Shown here piece by piece: positions 12,224 to 23,700 of a DNA stretch of 64,000 nucleotides; position 1 is the stretch's first letter; each line of letters begins with the position of its first letter. The notes under the pieces are model-generated. The model saw nothing but the letters and a program-made list of their open reading frames with translations. It did no database searches and had not been told where the DNA came from. The DNA is from Annona cherimola (taxonomy: Eukaryota > Streptophyta > Magnoliopsida > Magnoliales > Annonaceae): contig CM059972.1 in the NCBI GenBank assembly GCA_030490835.1, forward strand, positions 57,579,563-57,643,562. The letters run 5' to 3'. Both the position numbers and the translations under genes were made by a program.

Positions 12224-14488
12224 TTTAACAACCATCGTCCATCCATTTCTAAGAAACAGATGGAAATGGATGGGATTGATGGGCCATGCAAGTTCGTTTC
12301 AAATTGATGGCAATTAATCCCAACCGTTTAGCAAATAGATTAGTATAAAAGGGGCAAACGTGAGATGGGTTTCCGCCATTTGAAGAAGAAGAGAAATTAT
12401 GCAGGAGATAGACGAAGGAAGAAGAAAGGATTTTTGAAGGTAAGCTGCGTCGAACCATTTTATCTGTTAATCTCATTCATTCTATATTATACGCAAGTTA
12501 TTTCATAGATCTAGACCATTCACAACATTTATAGCATGACTAATTAGTCACAGGAGTATTATTGAAATGTTTGATATTGAAATTTTACTTATTTGAATGA
12601 GAAGTACCAAATTAAGGGTATAAAATGATATATGATGAAATAAACATACTTCTGAGCATAATCAGAGAATTGTGACTGTACAATAACAAGATAATTATAT
12701 GATTAGCTTGCTTGCAAAATTTTAGATTAATCAGAATTATAGATTTTTAGATATAGATATTTTTACACATAATATAGAGTGGTAAATATGTATTTTAAGA
12801 GAAAAACACAAAAAAATAATTATAGGAAAATATAGATGCAAAAAGAATAATCTGAACCATTACAAAGATTATTTGAGATATTTTACAGTATATGTGATGA
12901 ATTAATTCTGTTAAAAATTAGTTTGTATGACTATTTGAAGTGATATTTAATATTAATCCTTTAATAAACTTCTGGACTAGTGGGCTAAGCCCATCTGAAC
13001 AGGCCCAGTGAGTCCGAAGCCCAAAAACCAAGCTTAAACCCACAGAAACAAAAGCCCAAGAGCTTAGCCCACGTAAATAGAGCCAGCCCACTATCCAGTC
13101 TAGCCCGACTTCCAACAAAGGATCCAGCCCACTAGCTTGGCCCACTGTTCCAGCCTGGCAGCAGTAGCCCACGGGCGGCCAACTCGCCGGCACCGACGAC
13201 CCGCCGGCCGGCGGCAAAAAAAAATATTTTGAAAAAAATATAGAAAAATATGAAAAATACCAAGAAAATTAAATTCAATATTTAGAAGCTTAAATGATTT
13301 TAAAATTATAAATTTAAGAGGAATGAAAGTTTTTAAAGGTGCGATAAATGGAAAACAAATTATAAAAAAATTATAAAAATATGAGAAAAATTAAAGGAAA
13401 ATATTTAAAGAAGTATAAGTCTAAATTTATTTTTATATATAAAAATAAAGTTGTTTAAAAGTGAATTAATATAAGAATAAATCGAAAAAAATAGGATTTT
13501 GACCGATTAAAATTATGAGAAAATTTGGGAATGTTGTAAATGGAATTTTAAATAATATTTGTGAAAACCAAAGTGAAATAATGAACATATTGTGATGAAA
13601 ATTAGGAAAAGAGACTTGAGGCTACTACAAAAAAATTGGAAAAAGAGGAGTTTTAAAGTCTACTCAGAGGTGAGTAAACTTTTACCAAAGCATGACTTTG
13701 AATATATTATGTGAATATTATGATTTGCTATGAAATGTGATTATTTATTTTCCTTCAAATTTGTTTATTCAAATATGCGCATTATTGTTTCAAAATCATG
13801 TTTAGTAGTGAATTTAAGTGGTTCATTAATTAAAGATCATGAGCATGATGCGTAATTGCATATTGGGTTTGCCGCTAAGGAGCAAAGTAGTGTGGTAGTA
13901 CCTGGGTAGCGACCTCAGGACTACCAAAGGAAATGATTTAGCTCACGAATGTATAACACGGCTGCACACGAGCACAAGTAGATGACAATACCCACAGTAT
14001 GAATGCATGATTTAAAATTGACATATATGTGCACATGTATTAAGATGTTTTTATTACAGTTTGTTGTGCATAAAAGACAATATAGATATTGTATTTTTTA
14101 AAAAAAATCAAAATGATTGAAAATGAATTTAGAAAAAAAATACATTTTTACTTACTGAGCTTTCAGCCCACATAGTTTTTGTTTTCAGTGGAAAAATAGG
14201 GATACAATGCTATACTAGAGCCTTTATCAACACGGGAAAAAGGCGAACCTAGCAGAGGAAAAGACAAAGAAATTTAGAACTTTATTGAAATTATCTTATA
14301 ATGCTTGCTTATTTTGATTTTAGACACTGAAAATTGTATAATAACTCCATAAGGAGCAAACTTGAGATGTAATAGTTAAATTTTTTTTTATGATTTTGTA
14401 CATTGGTATCTATTTCAATCTTGGGAGATTTATTCTCAGCTTTGACATAGTAGACTTCATTCACAACACCTCAAGGGTGGGGTTTACA
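12224..14488 (+). repeat. Element B 3' LTR
   Basis: It aligns with 4457-6836. The first bases are TTTAACAACC, against TGTAACAGCC in the 5' copy, so the terminal TG has mutated to TT. It ends GGTTTACA and is followed by the duplication GATAT. A TATAAAA box lies at 12344-12350. The 93 bp after it, missing from the 5' LTR, include purine-rich GAAGAAGAAGAG. Confidence 0.94.
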
Positions 14489-14508
14489 GATATATTCAGA
14501 AAAGCACC

Positions 14509-15854
14509 ATGGTTGATACAAGGTCAAGTGTTAGAAAGAACAAAGGGAAAGAAGTGGCTATAGAAGTTCTCAGCCAACATGAGGTTGGAGAATCTAGCAT
14601 ACCCAAGAGGAATAGACCCGAATCACAAAGGCCAAACCAAAGAAATCAACAAAGATGGGCAGATGAAAGCCCAGAACTAAACAGAGAACAAGAGCGAAGT
14701 CAAGCTCAAATCATTGAGGATAGAGTAGCTACAAAAGAAGCTATGCAGCAAGTTACTTGTGATTGGGCGACCCAAGCCGCAAACATTATACAAGGCTTGT
14801 GGGAGAGGACCCAACAGGCCCAACTAGGAAGTGTTGAAAAGGAAGGACCCATTCCTATGGCTAACCCAATTCCCCCTACAGCATCCACAACAGACGAGAA
14901 CCAGTTGATGGAAGTAGACAGGAGGGCAATAAACACATTCTTTACACAACGGCCTCCTAAGTTCACAGGTGAACCCAACCCCGTCCAAGCTGAACAATGG
15001 TTAACGGAGATCAGAAAATTATTCAGAATATCTCCGTGTAATGATGGTAGAAAATGTTATGCGACACTCATCTGTTGGTCAAAGATGCATATAAGTGGTG
15101 GGAGACAATGTTGATTACCATGCCACACCCGGAGGAGGTGACTTGGCAAACATTTGTGGAGGAATTCAACAAGGAGTATCTCTTAGTGGGATTGCAGAGC
15201 CAGAAAGTCATAGAGTTTAAGAGGCTTTACCAAGGGAGGATGACTGTGACAGAATATGCCACCAAGTTTAATGCTTTGGTGAGGTACATACTGTAGATAA
15301 CCAATGTGCCAGAGAACAAGGCACAGAGATTCCAACAGGGACTGAGGTCATACCTCAAAGAAAGTTTAGCCCCTCTACTGATCAAGGATTATGCATCAAG
15401 TGTAGAAAGGGCAAGAGCCTTGGAGATTGAGGCAAAGAGAACTCAAGAACTAAGGCTAGGATCCAAGATGTTCAGCTGGGGAGTGAAAGAAATTGAGATG
15501 GGGAAGGAAAAGGTTAAGAAAGGAGGTACAAAGAAAGGAAAAGCAACCCCAAGGAAGAAAATGCCACCTGTTTGCAAGATGTGTCAAAGGCGCCATGTAG
15601 GCGAATGTTTGAAAGGATCAAACAAATGTTTTAAATGTGGGCAAATGGGTCATATAGCTAAGGAATGCGGCAAGGGAGAGGTAAAAATGGTGAAATGCTA
15701 TGTTTGTGACCAGGTTGGACACATAGCTCTGAATTGTCCAAACAAAGCACAAACATCGCAAGGACGCAGAAAGACTGCACAACCGAGGCTGACTGGAGCA
15801 GCTAACAGACAAGGAACCTCTACGAATCTTGTTCAGGTGCATGCTCTGACTTGA
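14509..15854 (+). pseudogene. Element A gag, broken
   Basis: Gag starts at the ATG of MVDTRSSVRKNKGKEVAIE, 16 bp after B's right target duplication. The capsid part shows NTFFTQRPPKFTGEPNP and EQWLTEIRKLF, then a frameshift near 15040-15060, DAYKWWETM, TWQTFVEEFNKEYLL and VTEYATKFNAL. A stop (TAG) follows at 15294, then ENKAQRFQQGLRSYLKESL. The nucleocapsid has an unusual CKMCQRRHVGEC followed by two good zinc knuckles, CFKCGQMGHIAKEC and CYVCDQVGHIALNC, in lysine-rich surroundings. It ends at 15852. Element E carries the same gag family on the other strand. Confidence 0.88.
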
Positions 15855-15879
15855 ACAGAATATCAAGAGCAGAAGGAGA

Positions 15880-16480
15880 AAGTGGTTATAGGTATGGTTT
15901 ATATTTTAAGAAATTCGATTATAACTTTATTTGATTCAGGTGTTAGCCATTCATTCATTGCTTGCCAATATGTAACCACACATCACTACCAATAGAGAAA
16001 ATCAACAAAGTAATCCATGTAGAATCCCCTGTCTATAGTTTAGCCAGCTTTAGCCAAATATGTAAGGCTTGTCCAATAAGGATAAGATCAATGATTTTAG
16101 AAGCCGACTTGATCCTATTACCCATGATCGAGTTTGACGTAATACTAGGCATGGATTGGTTAAGCCAATGGGGAGCGACGATTGATTGTAAAAATAAGAA
16201 AGTACAATTTGAAGCGGCCCTAGAAAAGGATGTAGTCATTGGAAGGCTAAGGCAACCTGAGAATTCAACAATACTGATATCCTCTAAAATGATCTGCCAA
16301 AATTGTCAAGCATATCTGGTATCAGTAAGTGTGAGGAAAGAAAATGAGGTGGAAATAAATCAAATTCCAGTGGTTAAGGAATTTTCGGATGTTTTTTTCG
16401 AAGGAATTGACTACATTACCTCCGGAAAGGGAAATGGATATGACGATTGCCATCATACCAGGCACAACTTCAATATCTAA
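15880..16480 (+). pseudogene. Element A pol: aspartic protease, broken
   Basis: The active site LFDSGVSHSFIAC is at about 15927-15963. The frame then breaks within about 30 bp. The rest of the protease and its linker continue in another frame as HVESPVYSLASFSQICKAC, LILLPMIEFDVILGMDWLSQ and VKEFSDVF. A further shift before 16480 leads into RT. The sequence parallels element B's protease closely but is more damaged. Confidence 0.85.
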
Positions 16481-17790
16481 GGCCCTATATCGAATGACAC
16501 CAGCAGAAATGAATGAGTTGAGAACTTAAATACTGGAGCTATTGGATAAAGGTTTTATCAGACCCAGTATATCACCCTGGAGAACTCTAGTACTGTTTGT
16601 GAGGAAAAATGATGGAAGTCTTAGATTATGTATTGACTACAGGGAGTTGAACAGGGTTACAGTGAAAAACAAGTACCCATTGCCCAGGATTGATGATTTG
16701 TTTGATCAGTTGAAAGGAGCTACAACAATTTCGAAGATTGATTTGCAGTTCGGGTACTATCAGTTAAGGATAAGTCCTACCGATATTCACAAAATAGCTT
16801 TTCGAACAAGGTATGGACATTATGAGTTTCTAGTGATCCTTTCGGACTCACTAATTCCCCTGCTGTATTTATGGATATGATGAATAGGGTATTTCGGGAT
16901 TATTTGGACCAATTTGTGGTCATATTTATTGATGACATCCTGATTTACTCTAAGTCGAAAGAGGAACATGAGATTCATTTAAGAAAGGTACTGGAAGGGT
17001 TAAGAAAAGAGAAACTATATGCCGAGCTAAAGAAATGTGAGTTTTGGTTAAAACAAGTAGCATTTTTTGGGCATATAATCTCAGAAAAGGGAGTACAAGT
17101 CGACCCTTAGAAGATTAAGGTAGTATTAAAGTGGCCAAGACCAATGACTATTACAGAAATTAGAAGTTTTCTAGAATTGGTTGGCTACTACAGGAGATTT
17201 GTGGAAGGTTTTTTACAATTATCAGCCCCACTGACGAGGTTGACTCGTAAAGGAGTCAAATATGTATGGTTTGAAGAATGCGAACGTAGTTTCTAAGAAT
17301 TGAAGCAATGTTTGGTAAAAGCGCCTATCCTAACCCTATCCGAAAGTAATGAAGGATTTGTGGTATACAGTGATGCTTCAAGGAAGGGACTGAGATGCGT
17401 ACTAATGCAAAAAGGAAAGATGATAGCTTATGCATCACGGCAGTTGAAGCTCAATGAGGTAAGCTACCTCACTCACAACTTAGAACTAGCAGCAGTGGTA
17501 TTTGCTTTGAAAATTTGGAGACACTACCTATATAGTTCTAAATGCGAGATTTATACGGATCACAAGAGCCTTAAGTATATTTTTACTCAGAAGGAATTGA
17601 ATATGAGACAACGGAGATGACTTGAATTACTTAAGGACTACGATTTGGAGATCCTATACCATCCAAGTAAGGCAAATGTTGTAGCTGATGCATTGAGCAG
17701 AAATGCTAGTATAGCGCACCTTATCACCAAGGAAGAAGGATTGCTTCGAGAGATAAGATAATTGGAACTGATTGTATGTCCCCCTAGAGT
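16481..17790 (+). pseudogene. Element A pol: reverse transcriptase and RNase H, broken
   Basis: RT motifs are [44 protein letters not shown] and, after loss of one base near 16836, [15 protein letters not shown] with the catalytic Asp pair. Stops follow at 17108 and 17294. RNase H shows [36 protein letters not shown] and [13 protein letters not shown]. It stops at 17618 where TGG is expected (TGA), and continues [20 protein letters not shown] and VADALSRNAS. Most stops are explained by single C-to-T or G-to-A changes. Confidence 0.88.
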
Positions 17791-19189
17791 TTAAACTAGA
17801 TTATCACAAATGCACATATAATCGTCCTTATTTGAACAGATTAAGACTGCACAACAAGAGGACACAGACCTACATACACATGTGAAAAAGATGAAGAAAA
17901 AAGGGTTGAATGAATTCATTGTTGATGAGCGAGGTATGTATCGATACAAAGGTCGCTTATGCATACCTAATTCAAGAGAATTAAAAGAACAAATTCTCAA
18001 AGAAGCTCATTTTTCACCATTTTCAATGCATCCGGGAAGCACGAAGATGTATTAGGATATCAAGAAAGCATATTGATGGAATAATATGAAAAGAGAGATA
18101 GCTGAGTATGTATCAAAGTTCTTAACTTGTCAAAGGTTGAAGGCAGATTACCAATGGATGCCGGGAAAGCTACAGTCCTTTGAAGTTCTTGAATGGAAAT
18201 GGGATAATATAATAATAGATTTTATAGAAGGATTACCTAGAACACAGGCAGGAAATGACTCTATATGGGTAATAGTGGATCGATTATCCAAAGTTGCACA
18301 TTTTATACCCATAAAGAGAATGTATACAGCTGAAAGATTGGGTAAGATATATTACAAGGATATTGTACGACTCCATGGAGTGCCTAAGTCCATCGTATCC
18401 GATTGAGATACAACGTTTACGTCTCAATTTTGGAAAAGTTTACACGGAGCGGGTAAACCAGATTATCAAGGATATGCTCCGTATGTGTACATTGGAATTT
18501 GGAGGATCGTGGGATGAATATGTATCGATAACGGAGTTCACGTACAACAACTGTTGTCAAGCTAGTATTCAAATGGCACAATTTGAAGCATTATATGGAC
18601 GACGATGTCGAACACCATTAAACTGGGATGAAGTTTGAGAGAAAAAGTTAGCCCCAAACTTATCTTAACGAATGACAAATAAATTACAGGTTATTCGACA
18701 ATGTATACTCATAGCCCAGAGTCGGCAAAAGGCTTACAAAGATTGCAAGAGAAGGGATTTGAATATCCAAGTCGACGAACATATTTTTATTAAGGTCACG
18801 CCATTCAAAGGAGTTACAAGATTTGAGAAAAGAGGAAAGTTAAATTCTAAGTTTATTGGACCATTTGAAATGTTGGAGAAAATTGGGGAGTTAGCTTATA
18901 GAATAGCATTACCTCCAGCCCTAGCTTTAGTCCATAATATTTTTCATATTTCAATGTTAAGGAAATATGTTCCAGATCCAACACATGTATTAGTAGCAGA
19001 GAACCTACCAATTCAAGATCATTTGAATTATGAGGAAAGACCTCTTAGGATTTTGGATCATAAAGTGTAAAAGCTTCGGAATAGAGAGATTAAGTATGTC
19101 AAAGTTCAATGGAATAGATATTCTGAAAGCGAGGCTATTTGGGAACTGAAGGAAGAGGTAGAAAGGAAGTATCCCTAGTTATTTCAAAA
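17791..19189 (+). pseudogene. Element A pol: integrase and chromodomain, broken
   Basis: The zinc motif keeps both His (EAHFSPFSMHPG) and the second Cys; the first Cys is Phe (SKFLTCQ). Catalytic Asp residues are in IIDFIEGLP and SIVSD. The next codon is TGA where Arg CGA is usual (18404). A deletion then removes the stretch between QFWKSLH and TERVNQ, including the usual HPQTDGQ region, and shifts the frame. The third catalytic Glu (TERVNQ) survives. The tail carries VHNIFHISMLRKYVPDPTHV and a chromodomain (RPLRILDHKV, stop at 19068, LRNREIKYVKVQWNRYSE, then EAIWELKEEVERKYP). It could not integrate DNA. Confidence 0.87.
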
Positions 19190-19195
19190 GTAGAC

Positions 19196-19230
19196 GGTTT
19201 CGGAACGAAACCTATTATAAGAGGGGAGGA
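19196..19230 (+). other. Element A post-pol hairpin and polypurine tract
   Basis: GGTTTCG-GAA-CGAAACC (19196-19212) forms a perfect 7-bp stem with a 3-base loop. The purine run AAGAGGGGAGGA (19219-19230) adjoins the 3' LTR. The order and spacing match element B, although stem and loop sequence differ. Confidence 0.85.
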
Positions 19231-20788
19231 TTGTAATACCCAGACTCAAGTAGGACTCATATAAGTGCATTTAAGGTGTAATGATAATTTATGTATGAAT
19301 TGATTGATTTTTGGATGATTTTTATGAATTGATGAATTTTGCAATTAGGGTTTGCAATTAAGAATGGTGATTAAGATTAATCACCAAAGCCCGATGTGAG
19401 TCAAGATGATTAAAGGGGATTAATGAGAATGAGAATATGATAATGTGGCATGAATATTTATTTTAATTTTTGTGATTTATTTAATGGAGATTAAAATGAA
19501 AATTATTGAATTATGTTGGAAAATCGTACAAAATTCATAACTTGACGCCTATAAGGCGGAATGAGATGAAATTTGAAAGGTAAGCTCATGATTTTGAGCT
19601 CAACATTATATATAGATTGGATTAAGGAAAATGTGATGAGATTAATGTGATAACTATTTATTTTTAATCTCACACTCTAAGGTTATTTTCAAAGGTTCAT
19701 GTAAAAACGTCGGTTTGAGATGAAATTTGAAACAATTGAATAAAATTATGAAATCTATCGTATGAGGGATTGGATTAAGCTAATTACCATGGAAAAGTGT
19801 TTAAATAGAAAAAGGTGTCTGGCATTGACTTTGTGCACCCTAGACTATCATAACATTTATGTTAAAGCAAGTGAGTTAAATGACTTAGTTTAATGCTATG
19901 CAAGGTGTCAAATAGAGGTGAATGGAGTTGGATTTATGTATTTGCTTAATGGTCAAATCCATGAAAAAATAAGGGTTTAAATGCATTAGTTTAATACCTA
20001 ATATGTAGCTCAAAATGGAGCATAGGTGATGTGTCAATGCAAGGGACGTCCAAGGGTAAATGGGGCATGAAATTTGAATTTTTAAAAATCCTAAAATGTA
20101 TTTCTAAGTAGCTAAGACCCTAGGGTAACTAATGAGGCGCATAAATATGTAGAAATTGAGGCTTAAAAATGTCAAAAATCATGCCTAAGGGGGGCATCAC
20201 CTAGTGGACAGCAATGCATTCCATCAATGCATGGATTTGTGATGATTTTTGATAATTAGTAAATGGGTATTTTACTTGGATATAAAATTGCCATGTCATC
20301 AAGAAATAAGTTAGAATTAAATTACCCTCATGACATGTGGCAAAGTGGGTCCCATGGGCTGGTTAAAAAAATATAAAAAGGAGGCGTATCCAGGGGGGCA
20401 TCCACATGAGAAGGGAGAGAAATTCTCAAAATTTTCTAAGTATGGAGAGCAACCTTGGGCACGTCCAAAACTAGCAAGGAAGAAGGAGAAAAGAGGAGAA
20501 AAAACAAGGAATAAAGGGAATAAAGAGAGAAGGAATCAAGCCAAACAAGTTGGATTCAAGTTAGATTCAATATAAGTAAGTGAAATCTAAGTTTTGAATC
20601 ATTTAAATCAAGATTTTCTCTCTCAAATTATGAGCCATGAATGTGGTTCATAAAGAACTCTTAAAGTATGAGTTATGATGCTTTGATGAAGGTACTGAAT
20701 GATTTTTGAAAGATATAAATGAGATCAAGAGTGAAAAGAGAGTGAAAAGAGAAGTTAGGGTTGAATTTTAAGATGAAATCTAACTTGG

Positions 20789-23700
20789 TGTGGCGCCCCA
20801 GCCCGAGCGTCACAATCTGTAACGCCCCATTCATAAAAATACTCAATAACTAATCAACGGCGCTACACAATCTAAGAAAAATTCGGCAGCATCTCCCCAT
20901 AACATACAAGGGGTAATATGGAATACATGACCTGATATTCATAACATTTCCATCTGTAACATTCAATCCTATTTATATACTTGCATCTTCATATAATAAG
21001 AACATTCATATAGAAGGAAATCATTACATATTTTCCTTACACAACAAACAGATATAATAGTCATGCATATGTGCATCAACAAGGATTATAATCCAATCTG
21101 AAATACCAAATACATTATAGTTGTCAAAGCGAATCCGCCTAAGTAATTGTCTACATATATGATTATCAAAAAGAGCACAAGTCTAAAAGAACTGAAATCA
21201 ACATATTGTGCTAGGGTCTCTCATGTTTGATCTTCAACTTGTTCCATCCTTAAGTTCCCCTTCTGACCTGCGATCTAAAAGCACAATAACAAATGATATG
21301 AGTCTAAATAGACTCAATAAGTAGATAGTGGTTAGCACAAAATGGAAATAAGCATAATGATGGATGCTCATATAGTGATGAAGCTAATACACATGGATCC
21401 AATACCCACTCCCAAGATCGTATGCATATAACCATACACACAGATTGAACAACACGACCAATCATCTACTCATGTCCATCAAGGGCCATGAACAACCCTC
21501 TCCTCATGTCAATCAGGGGCCATGAACAACCCTTACAACCAACTATTTGAGATAACGCATCATACATAACAGACAATGAAACACATCGCAAACCACGCAT
21601 ACAACATCAACACAATTCAGATTCAACACATAGATCTGTCACACAAGCATTTTATCAAACACATGATAGGTACGAAATGAAAGAACCTTCAATTCATACT
21701 CTCGATTGGGGCAAATCAATTCACGTCACATTCCAACAATATAACAACTGCTAAGAAGTCTTTTACATCATAGAAATCACGCATTCAAAGTAAATTCACC
21801 ATGAACCCTAACTGTTACGAACTCTACGCCTAATACCATGGAGTCGTTAGAAGCTATACATTCCCTCTAGCCTCGCATCGCGTTTAACATAAAATTTCAT
21901 CACTAAATCGAGAAGGGGCGACATCTACTTACTTGAATCGAAATTTCCCCCAAAAACAGTGCTCCAGACTTAGACGAAGAGATTCGGAACTTCCACGATT
22001 CGAGTCGATGATCCTCAAACAGTCGGTAGAGCTTCCTTGATTGAATCCGTGGCTAGCCCGAACTGAATGGTGGGGAAAGAAGAGAAGACGCAGAGAACGG
22101 AAAGAGAAGAAGAAGGAAGATAGCCGGGTGCGGGATGAAAAATGAACCCTAGCGCGCGCGGGAAACAATAGTCATAGTGCCCATCAATGGAACGCTAATC
22201 ATACATGCGCACATGCACTATACATCTCCTAAATGTCGTGTCCATGTATGTTATGTATCCATTAATATCGTAAAATTCTTACTAGCATGTTCATAAGTTA
22301 CCTCATAAATAGAGAAAAGTTATAATAAAAATAGAATAAAATACCTGGTCCTCACACAATCTTACTCCAAGATCTATCGATTGGTAAACGTGATCAGGAT
22401 TGTTGCCCTGTCACACGGTGGGCTTTATTGGATATTTATCCATTTAATCCGAACTCCTTAGGAGTTGATTTCATTTCATACATTCAATTTCCATCAAATC
22501 CCTTTTTAGATCATTAAACCATTTGAGAAATACACATGTGATCTCATATGATCCATACTTTATCATATCAAGCTATTTCATACCTTATCATTTGACCATA
22601 AATTTTTTCCACCATTTATAGTCACAAAACCATAACATAATCCTTATACAATTTAATGTCATCATTCATACATAAAGTCATATACAGGTGTTTATAAGAA
22701 TTCATTCATTCTTGAATCTCCACCTGTTCTCCTTGCCTCGTTTTTTTCACTTGTCTTTGTGTTTGGAAAACAAAACGTGAGTCGAAACTTAATAAGTAAG
22801 CTATAAGGTTTTCAGACAATTCATTTTGAAGGTAATACTATTTAAAAGCATTTCTCTCCATTCGGTAGGAGACACTTAGTAAGTGATCAACTACCTACGG
22901 AATAGAAACCTTTTCATACACCATTCATAAACCATTCATGTAAACCAGTCATGTAAACCTGTTTAATCTTAATTTTTGGACATTTTATAAACATTGGATG
23001 TGCAAATGCATCATTTTCATTCATGACATAATCCTTCATGTGAAGGTATGCTAGCTTGGGGAACATTCTTTCATAACATGATCCTTTCCATCCTTAGTGC
23101 CGAACCTTCCGACTTGGCAACGGCAAGGGCAGACTTCCTGTCCTGCTTTATGCCTTGACTAGCCTACTTGATTCCATTTCATGTATGACTTTTAGTTACC
23201 CCGGCATTATATACCTCTTTCACATGACAACTTGTCATTCTCATGTAGAGAATTCTTTGCGTCATTCCTTTTAAACATTGTTTCAATAAAACATTATTTA
23301 AATCCATGCTACATCACTTTTCATGAATAATTGCAGAACAGTAAGCAATTATTTATCATATTGGAAATATCATTTCAATACACATTAAGATAAAGAAATG
23401 ACCATCCTTAAACATCTTAGAAATAATTTAAAACATACATTTTCTAAACCATTCAAGTAGTCAAAACATCATTGGTAACATTTTGTCATAATTTGATAAA
23501 ACAAAACTCATTTAGAAAGTCGTTGGCTAACCTGCTTCACCTTAAGCTTTTTGTATCAATTTTTCCTTTTCCTTTTCCTATACATATAAGAATGGAATTG
23601 CATTCATAATACTTTCATTTGCTTGCACTCACTTAGTTTTTCAATCCCATAATCCATATCATACATAATCAACTTGGATTTTCAGGTCGATCATACATAC

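Larger units (their letters stand above)
4457..14488 (+). mobile_element. Element B: full-length Ty3/gypsy chromovirus inserted in A
   Basis: The element starts TGTAACAGCC and ends GGTTTACA, and is flanked by perfect 5-bp duplications GATAT (4452-4456 and 14489-14493). It has two LTRs (2380 and 2265 bp), a degenerate initiator-Met primer site, a pre-gag ORF, gag, protease, RT, RNase H, integrase with chromodomain, a hairpin and a polypurine tract. It sits in A's leader, so it is younger than A. Coding damage is light: a few C-to-T stops, one gag frameshift and one 1-base pol deletion. It is probably immobile but could be recognised by other copies' proteins. Confidence 0.95.

Noticed and set aside
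21929..22168. 79-codon minus-strand ORF (MFPARARVHFSSRTRLSS) in the small solo LTR
   Set aside because: A GC-richer part of an LTR, with no domain and no homologous ORF in region H.
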